Source: Dryomyza anilis (lineage: Eukaryota > Arthropoda > Insecta > Diptera > Dryomyzidae). From it: DNA of 64,000 nt. The position numbers and the translations under genes are program-made. The notes below the pieces were generated by a model, which searched no databases, was not told where the DNA came from, and saw only the letters and a list, made by a program, of their open reading frames with translations. This document shows positions 1 to 11,893 of this stretch, piece after piece; positions within the stretch are counted from its first letter, which is position 1; each line of letters begins with the position of its first letter. Location: the NCBI GenBank assembly GCA_951804985.1, contig OX638133.1, positions 2,562,501 to 2,626,500 of the forward strand, written 5' to 3'.

Positions 1-35
1 ACGTATAACTGGTGCTCTTTTAGGTGTTTCAAATG

Positions 36-416
36 GGTTGGGCTTGAAATCTCCAAACACAAAAGCTCCAAATCAAAATCCCCAAACACAAAATCCCCCA
101 AACACAAAAGTTTGGGGCAAACACAAAAGCCCCAAAACACAAAAGCCCCAAACACAAACAAATGCTCCAAACAGTGCCTGACTCTTCTTTCTTCAATTAT
201 AAGTGGGTGGACTTTTTTTGTCACTTTGATCAATATAGAAAATTTAACTAACATACCCAAAAATTTAGAGGAAATTTCAGATTCTTGGGGCTTTTATGTT
301 TGGGGCTATTGTGTTTGGGGATTTTGTGTTTGGGGCTTCTATGTTTGGGGCTTATTCAAAACCTTGGAGCTTTTGTGTTTGGGGATTTTGTATTTGGGGA
401 TTTCAAGCCGCTCCCG
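36..416. mobile_element. Foldback MITE with 9-bp target duplication
   Basis: The ends are inverted copies sharing GGCTTGAAATC (GGTTGGGCTTGAAATC on the left, CGGGAGCGGCTTGAAATC on the right as its complement). The direct repeat TTTCAAATG flanks it at 27-35 and 417-425. Both arms consist of degenerate 15-bp words CCCCAAACACAAAAG, read forward in the left arm (about 50-165) and as the complement in the right arm (about 285-400), around an unrelated centre. A 9-bp target duplication is typical of Mutator-like elements and 8 bp of hAT elements; I infer a non-autonomous member of one of these. No transposase is encoded. Confidence 0.7.
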
Positions 417-609
417 TTTCAAATGGAGAATCAACATAAATATAACCATTCACTTTTAGTTTAGGGCATACAAAGTTTTCATTTTAGATGTTTGACACCT
501 TCAACCTCTTGAATGGAATATTTCTTTTATATTCTTTCTACTACAATGATTGTATAAAAAGAAATTTCAAATGCGTCTCAATGTCAAAATGGAGGGAACG
601 CTTATTTTC

Positions 610-3090
610 CCTCCACGAAGGCGGTGCTATCGGTTTCATTATCAGCGTCGTAGATGCCATAAAAATCACATTTGTATTTTATTGTCGACACCAACCAGTG
701 TCAGCCAAGTCGCAGTTAGGATGACGACAACGGAAGGAGCAACAGCAGACGTTGAAAACAGCAGAAAGTTCAAGTTCCAAAAAACTTTGCGAAATTTCCA
801 AAATGATGTCCATACATTTTGCATTGGTTGGAGCTGAAATCTGATGGTAATGTTTGTTGACACCCAGTTGGGACTGAAACTCTATGAAAAGTATTTGCAT
901 TAAAAGGCCAGGACTTGCGAAAAGGAGTCAGAGGGAGACTGTGGTAAAGTAATGAAGCGTGACGGTTTGTTTTCTTTTTGTACACTTTTATGAGTCTGGA
1001 GAGGATGTAATTGAATTATGCAAGTTGGCGCCAGTCTAAAGAGGAATACATAACAAAAAAAATCACAGACGACTGTATTAGCATCTGATAATCATATCCT
1101 GTATGCGTATTACACTCACATATGTGCATTTTTCTGGACTTCAAGAGAGGTACGCTAAAGGATATACTTTGTATTATTTCTAAATTGTAAGAAATGAGTT
1201 GGAAAATATGTTTTCTTATTATTTGTCTGCATATTGGCGGTAGAAGTGTTTGCTAATATATCATTCTTGTGTGTGCTATGTTCTATATTGTTTATTATAT
1301 CGATTGTATATCAATTGGAGTCTATTATATCACATATAATATCTTTTTGTCATTAACAGTTCTTTGCTTTCTAAATACTGTGGTGAGTTAGGAATTGTGA
1401 GTATTATGCATTATAATGTGGGGTGGATACCCCCCATACAAATCGAGGAATCGCATTTACTAATCGGCATCTTGTAATCTTGCTAACTGCACGGACTATT
1501 CGAATTTTGACACAGTCGTCACAGTGCATGACCGTTATTTCGTTGAATCTGTTATTATACAGTTGTGGGAGTAGTTGGTATCTTGACAGCCAACACCTCG
1601 AAAACACCCTCTGGCACTTACAACTTCTGCACCGTGTCCAATTACTCACTATAAACCTGTCAGTCACAAGTTCAAAATGCTGTTATGCTGCATGGAATGA
1701 ACACATGAAACAAATTGCGCCGACCTGACAGACTGTTCAACTTACGATTCAACTGACTACCAGGAATACACTAGAATATCAGAGCAGAAATTGAGCTGGA
1801 ATCACATTAATGCTCTTTACAAACAACGATGCAGGCTGGCAGACGATACACAACACCAAAACTTTGGCATCACTTTGCAAAGCGGACATGCGTCGCATAT
1901 CAATTGGATAACTGACCAATGTGTTCGAAAGCCACCATGTACTACACTCAAAAAAGAATAATCGACGTAAATATAGCAACCAATATTAATTGCATTCATT
2001 AATCAAATCAGCAATGAGAATCATTAATTTAATGAAAACATTTGCTATACTTCGTTAAATCAGCAATTCCGTTTGCTAATATGAATATTTGTACGCCAAT
2101 GCAGCAAATTAATTAGTCGGCGCCGACTAAACTATTTGCTGCATTGACGTACAAATATGCATGATTAATGAATGCAATTAATGTCGATTGTTGTATTTAC
2201 GTCGGTTATTTTTTCAGTGTACGTATCCTGTGAAGCTGCCGGAACCTGACAACGTTGAAAGGTATCAATGAATTTTTTGGAGCACATTTTCCAGTTCGTT
2301 GGAATTCACAAAATTTCTCACGTTTGATGTACGTGATCTGTGTGCGTCAACGTGGCACAGTGACGGGTACCAGTTGTGGCAGGATTTTTTGGTTATGAGC
2401 GATGGCTTCAAAACTTTGCAGGCATTCAAAGTACGAACATTTTTAAATTCTATAAAAAAGGGGTTGGCCTCCTTATGTGGATCTGTAAAATATTAATAAT
2501 TTATATTAAATTTTGTTTGGTTTTGTGATGTGTATTATAAGAAACAGTCGATGTTCATATATCATAGAGCAAGAATCTATTTAATCGATTTCAAATAAAT
2601 TATTTCTTAATGGATCATCCACTTTGAACTTAACCTAGTTCACATTTTGCGTGTTCAATATTAATTATACGTGTTTTATGTTTTCACAGCGATTATTCGA
2701 CAGCTCCAACACAACCATTTAATTACAAATTGCTGAAATTTAACTGGTTGTTAGGGTTTTTTATTAGAGCTGACCGAATGCTTAACTGGAAATACTTAAG
2801 TGACTTCGTCCCGCATGTCCGGTTAAGTAGTACTCCCACGATGACTGTTTTATATATTGATGTAGCGAATATTTTAGACATGTTTTGCAACGTTTACTTT
2901 TAGCTTTTATTCTTAGCCAAACCTTAGATTGCGTTTGGCGTGCCAGGTAACGCATAATTTATAGCGCTACTTTGAACGAAGGCCAAAATTGGTAGACGAA
3001 CCCACCCAGAAACCTACCGCACTACGTATTATATTAGATTATATTAATATTGAACCAAAGGTTCACCTTGCGATATGTATGGTGAGCGTT
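610..3090 (+). repeat. Diverged duplicated tract, copy 1
   Basis: Four blocks of this tract recur in the same order and orientation about 54 kb downstream: about 610-1045 matches 55055-55465, 1247-2420 matches 58550-59470, 2640-2770 matches 60190-60300, and 2905-3090 matches 62005-62190. Short exact words make the match clear, for example CTAATCGGCATCTTGTAATC, GACACCCAGTTGG, TATCAATTGGATAACTGACC and CACATTTTCCAGTTCGT. Neither copy keeps a common open frame. It may be an old segmental duplication or two copies of a long unrecognised repeat. A family B element at 1945-2219 interrupts this copy only. Confidence 0.65.
1945..2219. mobile_element. Family B palindromic MITE, copy 1
   Basis: The left end reads CACTCAAAAAAGAATAATCG and the right end, complemented, CACTGAAAAAATAACCGACG. 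TA flanks both sides (1943-1944 and 2220-2221). The arms carry GACGTAAATATAGCAACC, AATTGCATTCATTAATCAA and TTTGCTGCATTGACGTACAA in mirror order, so the single strand would fold end to end. The duplicated tract at about 59225-59250 lacks it and serves as a related empty site. There is no coding capacity. Confidence 0.75.
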
Positions 3091-3398
3091 AAATTGGTTT
3101 GTGCCGTCAGATAATTGAAATATATTTACTACATCAACAGATTGATCCATTTTTATAATTGTGAATAATTGTTGGCAGAAAATATTTCAAAATTGTGTGA
3201 AATCTACCAGTCAAACACTCAGACATATTTCACAGTTCTATCATGAGCCTATTCCCGAACGTTATGTGATTATTATGTGAATTAGTTAACAGCAAAGAAA
3301 GTTAGGTCAATTAGGAACGTTTGCAGTATTATTATGGAAGTAGGTCTAATGTTAACTTCAAGAAGTGTGAAAGGTATTATCTGTGAAATCCGACTATA

Positions 3399-3724
3399 GT
3401 AATAATAATAGTTTGGAGCTACAGCCCTGTATAGAACTTCGGCCGGGCTCTATCACCATTTGAACTGAACGTGTTATATTTGTTCCCAAATTGGTGGTAC
3501 CTACAGTTAATTGCCGAATCCTAACGGCGAGTGAGAGCTTTTCATAGGCAATGTTTACTCTCGTAGATTTGCCATTTTCTGCCGAGAGGTAACGTCGCAT
3601 AGAGAAATGTTTTCTATGAAAAATATGTAGGCAGTCGCTGGGGATCGAACCGCGGACCTTCGGCTCGTAGTCGAATGCACCAGCGACTTTTCGCTCGTAG
3701 TCCAACGCACTAACCACGCTATCT
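3399..3724 (-). mobile_element. tRNA-derived SINE with (ATT)n tail, copy a
   Basis: On the minus strand a tRNA-like head is followed by a body about 200 bases long and a short ATT-repeat tail (3399-3410). The B box GGTTCGATCC is perfect (complement of 3642-3651). The direct repeat GACTATA at 3392-3398 and 3725-3731 looks like the target duplication. The head contains a second, diverged copy of the CTACGAGC / GTGCRTTGGACT segment (about 3660-3715), an internal duplication absent from the other two copies (51561-51815 and 56565-56864). Confidence 0.8.
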
Positions 3725-4259
3725 GACTATAAATAGCTGTCATATATCGTCGCCTCCGAATTATAATATTTCTTAATGATATAACTTCGGGGCGACTCAC
3801 AGTGGTTCAGAAATGTTTTTCATCGGCCAAAACTCTGTATCTTTTGATGTAGTGAATATTTCTGAATGCGATTTTCGTCATTGATTTGAAATTGAAGAAA
3901 TATGTTTTTATGATACCAAAAATAAAAATCTACTGATGATATTCCGCTGTATAATTGGCCAAAGTTTAACTTTATCTTCTTTTCCAATTTTAGTATATAC
4001 AACAAACATTTTTTTTAGTGTAATAAGTTTTATTTATTACTATTTGACATAATTGATAATATTAGCTACACAAAAATATTTTTTTGTTTTTGATTTCAAT
4101 TTTTGAACCTCTGAAAATTTTTAAAAAGTGAAAATTCGTGAATTGTTTTTTTTCAATTTGAGTTCTAATATCTCCGTGAGTTATAAAAATATTGCGCCCA
4201 GATTACATTTTTTTAAATACTGGATATTTTACATATATTTTTCAAACAGAAACTATAGT

Positions 4260-4627
4260 CAGTATTCCATTCGTTTCGATATCGTTACGATATCATTGTG
4301 AGTAGATTGAAAAATCACAAGAATTCACATCGTAACGATACCGAGCGTCAAATTGAACCTAGATGGTAGGTAGATATCGGAACGTTTTGTCGGAGTTTTC
4401 TCTATACGAGAAATTTTTCGGAATCGAAACGATATCGAAGAAAAAAGTGATCAAAGTTCGAGAAATCGATTTGATAAATGTTGAAATATCGTATCTTGTC
4501 AAAGAATTTGAATGTATGAAAATTTTAAAAAGTTAGAGTCGAGATAGCAAGGAGATCGAACTTTTTTTATCGACGTTATTGGAGAAAGCATAATGGTATC
4601 GAAGGTCTCCGAGACATGGCAGACTGG
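4260..4627 (-). mobile_element. Family C inverted-repeat element, copy 1
   Basis: The ends are CAGTATTCCAT on the left and, complemented, CCAGTCTGCCATG on the right. ATAGT lies immediately outside both ends (4255-4259 and 4628-4632). The interior is full of CGATATCG, TCGTTTCGAT and ATCGTAACGAT words and includes the central ACCTA/TAGGT segment seen in the other copies (56292-56930, 57469-57855, 61207-61459). No open frame is present. I infer a MITE; the superfamily is not resolved. Confidence 0.65.
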
Positions 4628-4709
4628 ATAGTAATACTTTTTTTATTTTGGGTGCTATGGAAGATATAATAAAGTCTATTTTTTCAAAATTTCAAATTTA
4701 AACATTCAC

Positions 4710-4780
4710 TCTTACTGCCGGGACGTTCCCACTCTGGCCGCTAGAGGCGTTATAGCTGAATTTAATCGAAATTTTTGACT
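4710..4780 (+). repeat. Left 70-bp direct repeat flanking LINE remnant
   Basis: This segment is repeated at 5605-5674 on the other side of the LINE remnant. GGCGTTATAGCTGAATT is exact in both and the remainder is diverged. It is too long to be an ordinary LINE target duplication. Confidence 0.6.
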
Positions 4781-5519
4781 ACGAATGACACACTTAAATC
4801 AATCTCCGAGTCGGGTCTTGCAAATAGAGTTGATTTTAATGCAAGCAAGACCCAATGTTGTCTGTTATCTCATAAAAGAATGGATTTACCCCTCCCTCCC
4901 CTCAATATGGGTGCTGTGGATATTGCGCAGTCAGCTGCTATTGACGTTCTGGGCATATCAATTCAGTGAGAGCTCCGATGGAATGATCACATATTTGATA
5001 AGTCGAAAGAAGCGGCCTAGTGCCTCGGTTTTTTTAAAACGGTGTAAAACATACTTCACTCTTGCTGACTTAAGCACTGTCTTTACTACCTATATTCGGC
5101 CTAAGATGGAATACAAATCGCACATATGGGCATCTTCTTTGAAGATCCTGGACCGAATCCAACAACGTGCAATATATTTAATAGGGAATGAAAATATTTC
5201 GTTCTCTATTGGCTCTCTTGAGCACCGAAGGACCGTTGTTTTATAGGTATAAGCCTGTTTTATAGGTATAATAATGGTAAGTGTTCGGGGAAATACATGG
5301 CCTGATTCCACCAGGTCTCGTTCTACTCGGGCATCAAACCAAGCCCACCCCTTCGTAGTCCAGTCGGCTCTCAACCGAACCACGCATTATAGAGAGAGAG
5401 ATCTCACGATTCGTTTGTGGAACAATCTCCCTGCCTCTGTTTTTACCGACATTTTTGATATTGGCAAATTCAAAACAAATATTCACCGACACTACCTCAT
5501 CTTTCCTCCCTTCCTCTAA
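4781..5519 (+). pseudogene. Reverse transcriptase C-terminal remnant (jockey-like)
   Basis: Three reading frames together resemble the C-terminal part of jockey-type LINE ORF2, which copies element RNA into the genome. The first segment has FNASKTQCCLLSHKR (frame 2, to about 4969). The reading then shifts to frame 3 with LKRCKTYF, TYIRPKMEY, LDRIQQRA and SLEHRR. Near 5237-5270 a 20-base local duplication of TTTTATAGGTATAA introduces a stop; the expected FYRYNNGK follows in frame 2 and frame 3 resumes with RSTRASNQAHPF and IRLWNNLP. The catalytic palm with the YxDD box and the endonuclease domain are absent. The frameshifts, duplication and truncation show a dead copy. The jockey assignment rests on recalled motif order and is good at the clade level only. 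Confidence 0.8.
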
Positions 5520-5602
5520 TCCTAATCCTTTCCTACGATCAACACTGTGCTTTGCATAAATTGGGGGCATCCCCTGAGTGTTGGTTAATCTGTAAAAAAA
5601 AT
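4781..5602 (+). mobile_element. 5'-truncated jockey-like non-LTR retrotransposon
   Basis: Only the 3' part of a LINE is left: the end of a reverse-transcriptase ORF, then about 80 bases of 3' untranslated DNA ending in a short A run (5593-5601). Its 5' truncation is typical of incomplete target-primed reverse transcription. It lies between two diverged 70-bp direct repeats. The coding remnant is described separately. Confidence 0.8.
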
Positions 5603-5604
5603 AC

Positions 5605-5674
5605 TTTTACTACCGAATAGTGCGGACCCTGACCGATAGAGGCGTTATAGCTGAATTAAGTCTAAATTTTTGAC
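5605..5674 (+). repeat. Right 70-bp direct repeat flanking LINE remnant
   Basis: This is the partner of 4710-4780, in the same orientation, with GGCGTTATAGCTGAATT and TAAATTTTTGACT-like ends conserved. Confidence 0.6.
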
Positions 5675-5679
5675 TTTGA

Positions 5680-7720
5680 ACGTTCATAACTCAAAACCTT
5701 TAAAAGTTTTTAAGATGAAATTTATTATAGCTGAATGAATACCCTTTCAGGCGATACCAAATGTTTCCAAACCTCGTCGCGACGATTTGCTATAATGTGT
5801 GAAGGAAAACATAACTTAAATGGCGTTAAAATGGTTCGGAGTTCAAAAGGGTTTACTAATCCTAAACATTTGAGAACCCTAATCAAGTATTCGGTTTCAA
5901 TATTCGATTTTCAATATTTTTTAGGGTAGCTCAAAGTTAATTTATCAAGTCCCGACTGCGCAGGTTTCAATGTTCATTGATTTGGCATTTCTGGTTTGCT
6001 TGTAAATGATTTAAACATACAGATGGACTTCGCTAAATCGGCTTAGACTTCTGGGTGTTATAATCCGTTCAGTGTGAACTATAAGAACGTATTACAATCG
6101 AATTCAATACATATTATTTTGTATTAACCTGACGATTTTGGTAGTATACTTTATATATTGAAAGGATGAGAAGCATTATCAGTAGGATTATTTTAATCCA
6201 TCATAAAAAGTAACCTGCAAATTAGAGCTCCTAAACAGACTGTAATTTACCAACACGAATCACATGCAAACAACCTAGCAAAGAAACGTGCTAACCACTA
6301 ATAGAAATGACAACATTTTTAATTAGAGGGAACAAAATATTGGTGTTTGCGAATGCAGGGTAATCATAACAGACCGAGATATTATTTAAATTTCTAATTA
6401 CACCGGTTCGGAAAAAAGAAGACGTGTAGGGTCGGTCTGGAACACCAAATGAAACGGGACACTCTGAATAAGCATAGGGTCTGGAACTTAACATGTGTGT
6501 CGAAATATATTTGCGTATATTTCAGTGACGATGTTACTCCAAACAACTAATGTAATTACACGTCTCTTCCAGCAGTAATATAACCTTAGAAGTACCTCAC
6601 ACTGAGGAAGACGTTGTAGTTTTCATGTTTGAGATGGCGAATATGAGCAACGCTTTGAAGACTGGCGCCAGACAAGCACTTAATCAAAATTTAAGGGGGT
6701 GAGGGTATCGTCTGTGGCAGGAGTTAGAGAAAGTGGTAAGTGTGCGAAAACATAAAACGAGCACGGGTTGAGGTGCCGAGGGTAGATGCTGTAGGGGCTG
6801 CCATGTCATTTGACTATAAAACGTTGTTTGTCACTGACATGAAGCAAATACAATTTACATAATGCTTCACTGGATTGTAACAACTTAATTTGGATGACGA
6901 TGATGATGTAGTGCCGCACATAAGTAAAACGGAGTAGACGCAACGGCAATATGGGTGGGGGTTACATCCGGATCTCCACGCGTACTTCCGTTTTAGCGTA
7001 ATTACGTGCCTGCGCATTTGGGAGACTTTGGGAGGTTTTTTTTATTGCGGTGCTAATAAAAATAACAAGAAATGGACAAGCCTTCTATCAGTAATTTTAT
7101 TATACGTTATACATTTGAATAGATGAAAATTGAATTTACGAGACATATTCATAGTTAATTCGCTTAAAAGGATCAAACGGATAGAGTGATGCTCCGGACA
7201 AATGGCCGACCAAATATCTAACAGACTCGACAGCAGTTATTTTCTGGCCTTTTTCTTTATAAGCTGTATTATAAAGATGTTCTTATAGAATGACATATTC
7301 AGAGTAACACGCCATATTGCAATCTCGAATGTCAGTATACCTGCTGTTTTATTACCTGTACCGAATGATCTAAGGGAGTTTGTAAGTCACACCGTTCCTT
7401 CTTAAGTTCTGATTGGCTCAGTCAAAGACAAAAAGCAATTAAAAAACAAGGAAGTATAATTTTATAAATCTGTCCAGCACAATAGAATATTGGACTATTT
7501 ATATTTTAAGTATCTTCCCAGTGTAAAGCATAACGAATTCATTTTGAACAATTCGTATTTGGATATACTACGATTTGCCGGTTCGATATTTTCCGACCAT
7601 TTAATATAACTTTTTATATAATATCAGTGTGAAAACTGTCAAAATTCTTCTGCTAAATGGTTCTAAATCGAATATTCATTCCAGAAACAATCGGAGCATT
7701 TAACCAGTAAGGAAGGTGAG
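5680..7720. other. No recognised feature
   Basis: AT-rich sequence without a convincing open frame, inverted repeat or array. The few short open frames look like chance. Confidence 0.5.
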
Positions 7721-7723
7721 ATC

Positions 7724-7921
7724 GCCGGCCTCAGCAGTCCAGAGGTAGCGCGCTGGACTTGCATTCTGAAGGACTTGCATTCTCGGGTTCGAACCCCGGC
7801 TTGGGCATGGGCGCTCGTGGTGATATTAACCACAAAATTGTAGGGAATAGATTTCACAGTACAATGGATATAGTCTGTCTGAGTGCTGTGGATCTTAATA
7901 GATATTCAAAAAAAAAAAAAA
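7724..7921 (+). mobile_element. tRNA-derived SINE with poly(A) tail
   Basis: A tRNA-like head contains an A-box-like GGTAGCGCGCTGG and a perfect B box GGTTCGAACC (7786-7795). A body of about 100 bases follows and ends in a run of 14 A (7908-7921). This is a different family from the (ATT)n-tailed SINE at 3399-3724. GGACTTGCATTCT is repeated in tandem at 7755-7767 and 7771-7783, which duplicates the anticodon-arm region. TTGCAT at that place would fit a tRNA-Ala(TGC) ancestor, but that is a guess. It cannot fold as a working tRNA. Confidence 0.75.
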
Positions 7922-8168
7922 GTCGCAATGAAAATTTTAAAGTAGGGAAATTTGTATATTTGGTGTGATGAAGTTAGTAAGACTTATGAAAGTTATAGTC
8001 GGTCTAAACTATCGTTTAAAGTGATACAGAAGTCACCAGGGTTTACGAATCTTGAAAATAACTACACAAACTTTCAATCGGTAAGAATTTCCTTTCATAT
8101 GTAGGAATAGGTGAACCGAATTTCTTTTTGTTTCCAGGAACCACAAGCCGGTTCGCGGAAATACATAA

Positions 8169-8817
8169 TCTATATATATAAAAGAAAAAGTCCTGATATA
8201 TAAAAGAACAAGTCCGGAATGACTGACTGATCGTTCTTAGACCTAGGAACATGAAATTTGGACAGGGTGTTCATCTCCCTACGTAGGCGCGCTCTAAGGC
8301 AGGATTTTTCAAAATTCGCCACCTAAGGTACAAAAATGGGCGTGGCAAACCTAAACTTTTAACTGCAAATATCTTTCTACTTAAGATAACCACAGTCATG
8401 AAATTTGTCCCAGTGATGTATATTGTGGTTGTTTATCGTCTTCCTAAATGTGGGAGGTATTGAAAAAAGAGGCGTGGCACCTACCATATAAACAAAACAT
8501 TAAAATTGCTATAACTCCTGACATACTAAGAGTAGAGTTATAAAAATCGAATCAAATGTTCATATTTAAAACGCCAATTGTCACGTAGAATGTAGGCGGG
8601 ATTGGACACTGGGCTGTTGCACCTCCCATATAACCAAAACATTGAAATTGCTATAAATCCTGACCTACTAAGAGCATATTTAACATTGTAATCTTCACGT
8701 AGTTACTGAGCGGGATTAGACAAAGGTCGTGGCACGTGAGCGGAAAAAAGGGGCGTGGAAAAGATATACTTTTGCATTTACAAAAGCACGGGCAACGCTG
8801 TGCACGGGTCCAGCTAG
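8169..8817 (+). mobile_element. Non-autonomous Helitron, copy 1
   Basis: It starts TCTATATATATAAAAG directly after an A and ends GGGTCCAGCTAG directly before a T, the canonical A|TC...CTAG|T arrangement. The last 40 bases contain a GCAC...GTGC hairpin (about 8786-8803). The interior holds two diverged tandem copies, about 140 bases apart, of a segment with GCACCTCCCATATAA and AATTGCTATAA (about 8470 and 8610), plus GCGGGATTGGAC, which also occurs in the 36-kb Helitron. No Rep/helicase sequence is present. Confidence 0.8.
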
Positions 8818-11030
8818 TTTTTACATATTTGAGAATAATTTCAATATATTTTTGATCAAAAAAATCACAAGTAGATGTTTTAATATCAGGCATTTTAACA
8901 TAAGTGGTTGGTTCACAGGTTACAATCGACACAATCACGCCCATTTTTAATCCGAAGCAGCGCAGAAATATAGCTAATGCAACTTCGAAGTTTCATTGAA
9001 CTAGCTCTTCAACATTTCCCGTAAATGTGATTTCAACAGACATAACTTTTGGGTGTTACAAATGGCGTACCAAACTGAGTATACCCTTTCAGCCTTAGTG
9101 TAGGATATTAAAAAATCATCAGTTCCATTGTCAAGCAAATGAATCTTCGAACTTACTTAATAAACTATGCATCACGACTCATCGTCAAAGAATAGCAATT
9201 ACAATCAATTTGGTATTTTGTCAACACATTTCCCCCTTCAGTCGCTACAACTAAAACATGCCGAACTCAGTCACTCTTTATGCACTTTGCAAATTCCAAG
9301 AGAAACTTAAAAATTCTTTTGACTTCAACTACTTCAAATTAACTTTTTCGCAATTTCTATTAAAACAATTACTCGAACATTCAACAAACACCAGTCAGTC
9401 AGTCTGTGTGCGTTGAATTATTTTGCGAGTTGTTTCATTTTTTTTCTTTGTCCAATAATAAGCTATGCACAAGGACGAGAAGGACATGGCACAAAGTTTA
9501 TTGCAGCCTGGCAGTCGAATAAAAGTTAAAACATGCGGAAACTGCAACATAAAGAATTTTCCATTGCGTCACTTGACAACAAAGAGCACAAGTTTTCGTC
9601 AACTTTTCTCAAGTATTTTTCCGATAACCAAGAAAGGACCCTCATGGCGTACACTATAGTGCGTGGAAATCTTTTGGCGGTAGCGACACGAGTTTCTTTG
9701 AAATCCTGCTTTGACACAAACTACAAAATCAAGTACGCAAAAGTTATGGCATTCGCTGGGAAGTGTTTTCCAGAGTAATTGTTTTGAATATATTTTGATC
9801 TAAAGTGTAATTAATTCGTTACTTAACTGAAGAAGTAAATATTGAATCAGATTTAAATTCGATTTGATTTAAATCCACATTAGCGAATCTCCTAAATGCA
9901 ATTCCTAACTTCCTTTAATATTTCTATTCACAGCAATTCACAAATTTGACAATATGGAATAGCGTGAAATTATTTTTGAGATGAAACTTTGTTCAATTCA
10001 ATGGTAACATCCGCATCCTACGCTGGTCTACTTTTTTGGCTTTATCATAAACTTTTTGTTGCCATGACATTTATAGCAGAATTCGTGTTTATTTGAATGA
10101 AGTGTGCTCGAGTGTGCCTGTGCCGAGTATTCCGAAAACAAGATAATATTTAATATTTCCACTTGAGTTTCGTTCCCCACTTTTGGTTCATCCATCAATT
10201 TGTGCATCTATTCAGGCATCTCTGCCTCGAGTACTAAAATTTAATGCAATAAACGAACTGTTGCCTTGGCAACCCGACTTCAACACGACATAACATAGAG
10301 CAAAACTCACTCATGCACAGGACACCGACTCACTGACTAAGGCTCTGAACGCACTCACGCGAATCTGCTTTCGTTTGGGAAGGAGGCTATGTTTTTAGGT
10401 AGACCCACCTCAATTTCAAATCTATACCCACCAAATTGTGCAGTTTTTGTTGCCGTTGCTGTTTCTGTTTCTGACATGGTGCTTTAAGTTTAGGTACGAA
10501 ATTGAATTCGAGTGGGTTCCGGGTGTCCCATGTATTTATCATGATGACGGTATTTGAGGTGGTGCTGACAACGTCATTTATTGTTGTCGTTATTGTTATA
10601 ATAGTTGTTTGTTAGGTTACTGTAATGAATACTGACAATGTTCAGGATTTCATATGAAATACATAGGAGCAGGGTAAAAACAAGACACATCAGTTGCAAT
10701 ATGTAAAACAATGAACGTTTATTACATAATTCAATATTTGTAAATTTACGAAACTATGTAACGGAGTTCGGACAGAGATAACACTGATTTATCAAGATAT
10801 TCTTTGCCTTCCATATACATGAAGTTATTGTAATACCTTAATTTTCTATTTGTGAGAAATTATGTGTTGAATAAAGTAGAATATTATATCTTCATAGATT
10901 CGATTTGTGTCAGAGTTTGTGCTCAAAACACTAAAAATCTAATATTTATTAAACACTAACTTTTGCATTAAAGAGTAGATATTAAAATGTGAATTTCCAA
11001 TATTTTGTTCAAAATACTGATCCGTGTATT
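8818..11030. other. No recognised feature
   Basis: This stretch looks unique and less repetitive than its surroundings. The open frames at about 9465-9780 are short, have no recognisable motif and are not credible genes. Confidence 0.45.
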
Positions 11031-11032
11031 TA

Positions 11033-11460
11033 CTAAACAGCTGCTTGAATGCATTCGTTTCAACACTTACAGTAGTGCACACAACTTCAGTGCACACTAC
11101 TCACTAAACAGCTGCTTGAATGCATTCGTTTCAACACATACAGTAGTGCACACAACTTCAGTGCACACTACTTCAGTGCACACTACTTTAGTGCACAGTA
11201 CTTCAGTGCACACTACTGTAGTGCACTCTACATCAGTGCACACTACTTCACTGCACTCTACATCAGTGCACACTACTTCACTGCACACTAATTGATCGAG
11301 ATATGTTAATGAAAGATAGTAGCTATAATAGTATAAACTAAACAGATAAAACGAATACATTGCTTAAATGCATTCGTTTCATCACATACAGTATGAACAC
11401 TACTTCAGTGCACACAACTTTAGTGCACACTCTTTGATCGACACATTTTATTGAAACAGA
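11033..11460. repeat. GTGCAC-rich tandem array, 15-bp unit
   Basis: A 70-bp segment (CTGCTTGAATGCATTCG...) is tandemly duplicated at 11041 and 11111 and recurs, diverged, near 11360. Between these lies an array of about nine 15-bp units of AGTGCACACTACTTC (11150-11292). The unit is five codons long, so open frames such as repeated VHTTS appear on both strands by periodicity alone. No terminal repeats could be fixed. Confidence 0.75.
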
Positions 11461-11893
11461 ATACCTATAATAGAATAAACTTACTGCACTGTACTCGTTT
11501 GCTTCAAAACAAAAAATATGCACTGCTTGATGTTGTAGAATATGTGTGTTGTGTTGTAAAATCAAAACAGTAGAAACTACAATGAGTGCAGTTAATTGTA
11601 TTAAAAATACTTGCGGTGAATAAATCAAAAATTAAATTAAATATGTGATTTTTTTATAGTTTATGGCAGTGAAAACAAAAATACTCACAATTTTGAAAAT
11701 AATAATTACACTTTGTACACTAGTAGAGCTTCGTGCACTCGTTATAGTGCTGTTCAAGAACTTTTGTTTTACTATACAAATGTTAAGTGAGTACACTGCA
11801 ATAATATTTGATTCTCTTTTTTTTTGCTGTTGGTACAAGACAGTAAGTATTCATGCAGATGTTTAGTACATACAGTGTATGTCATACACAGTA

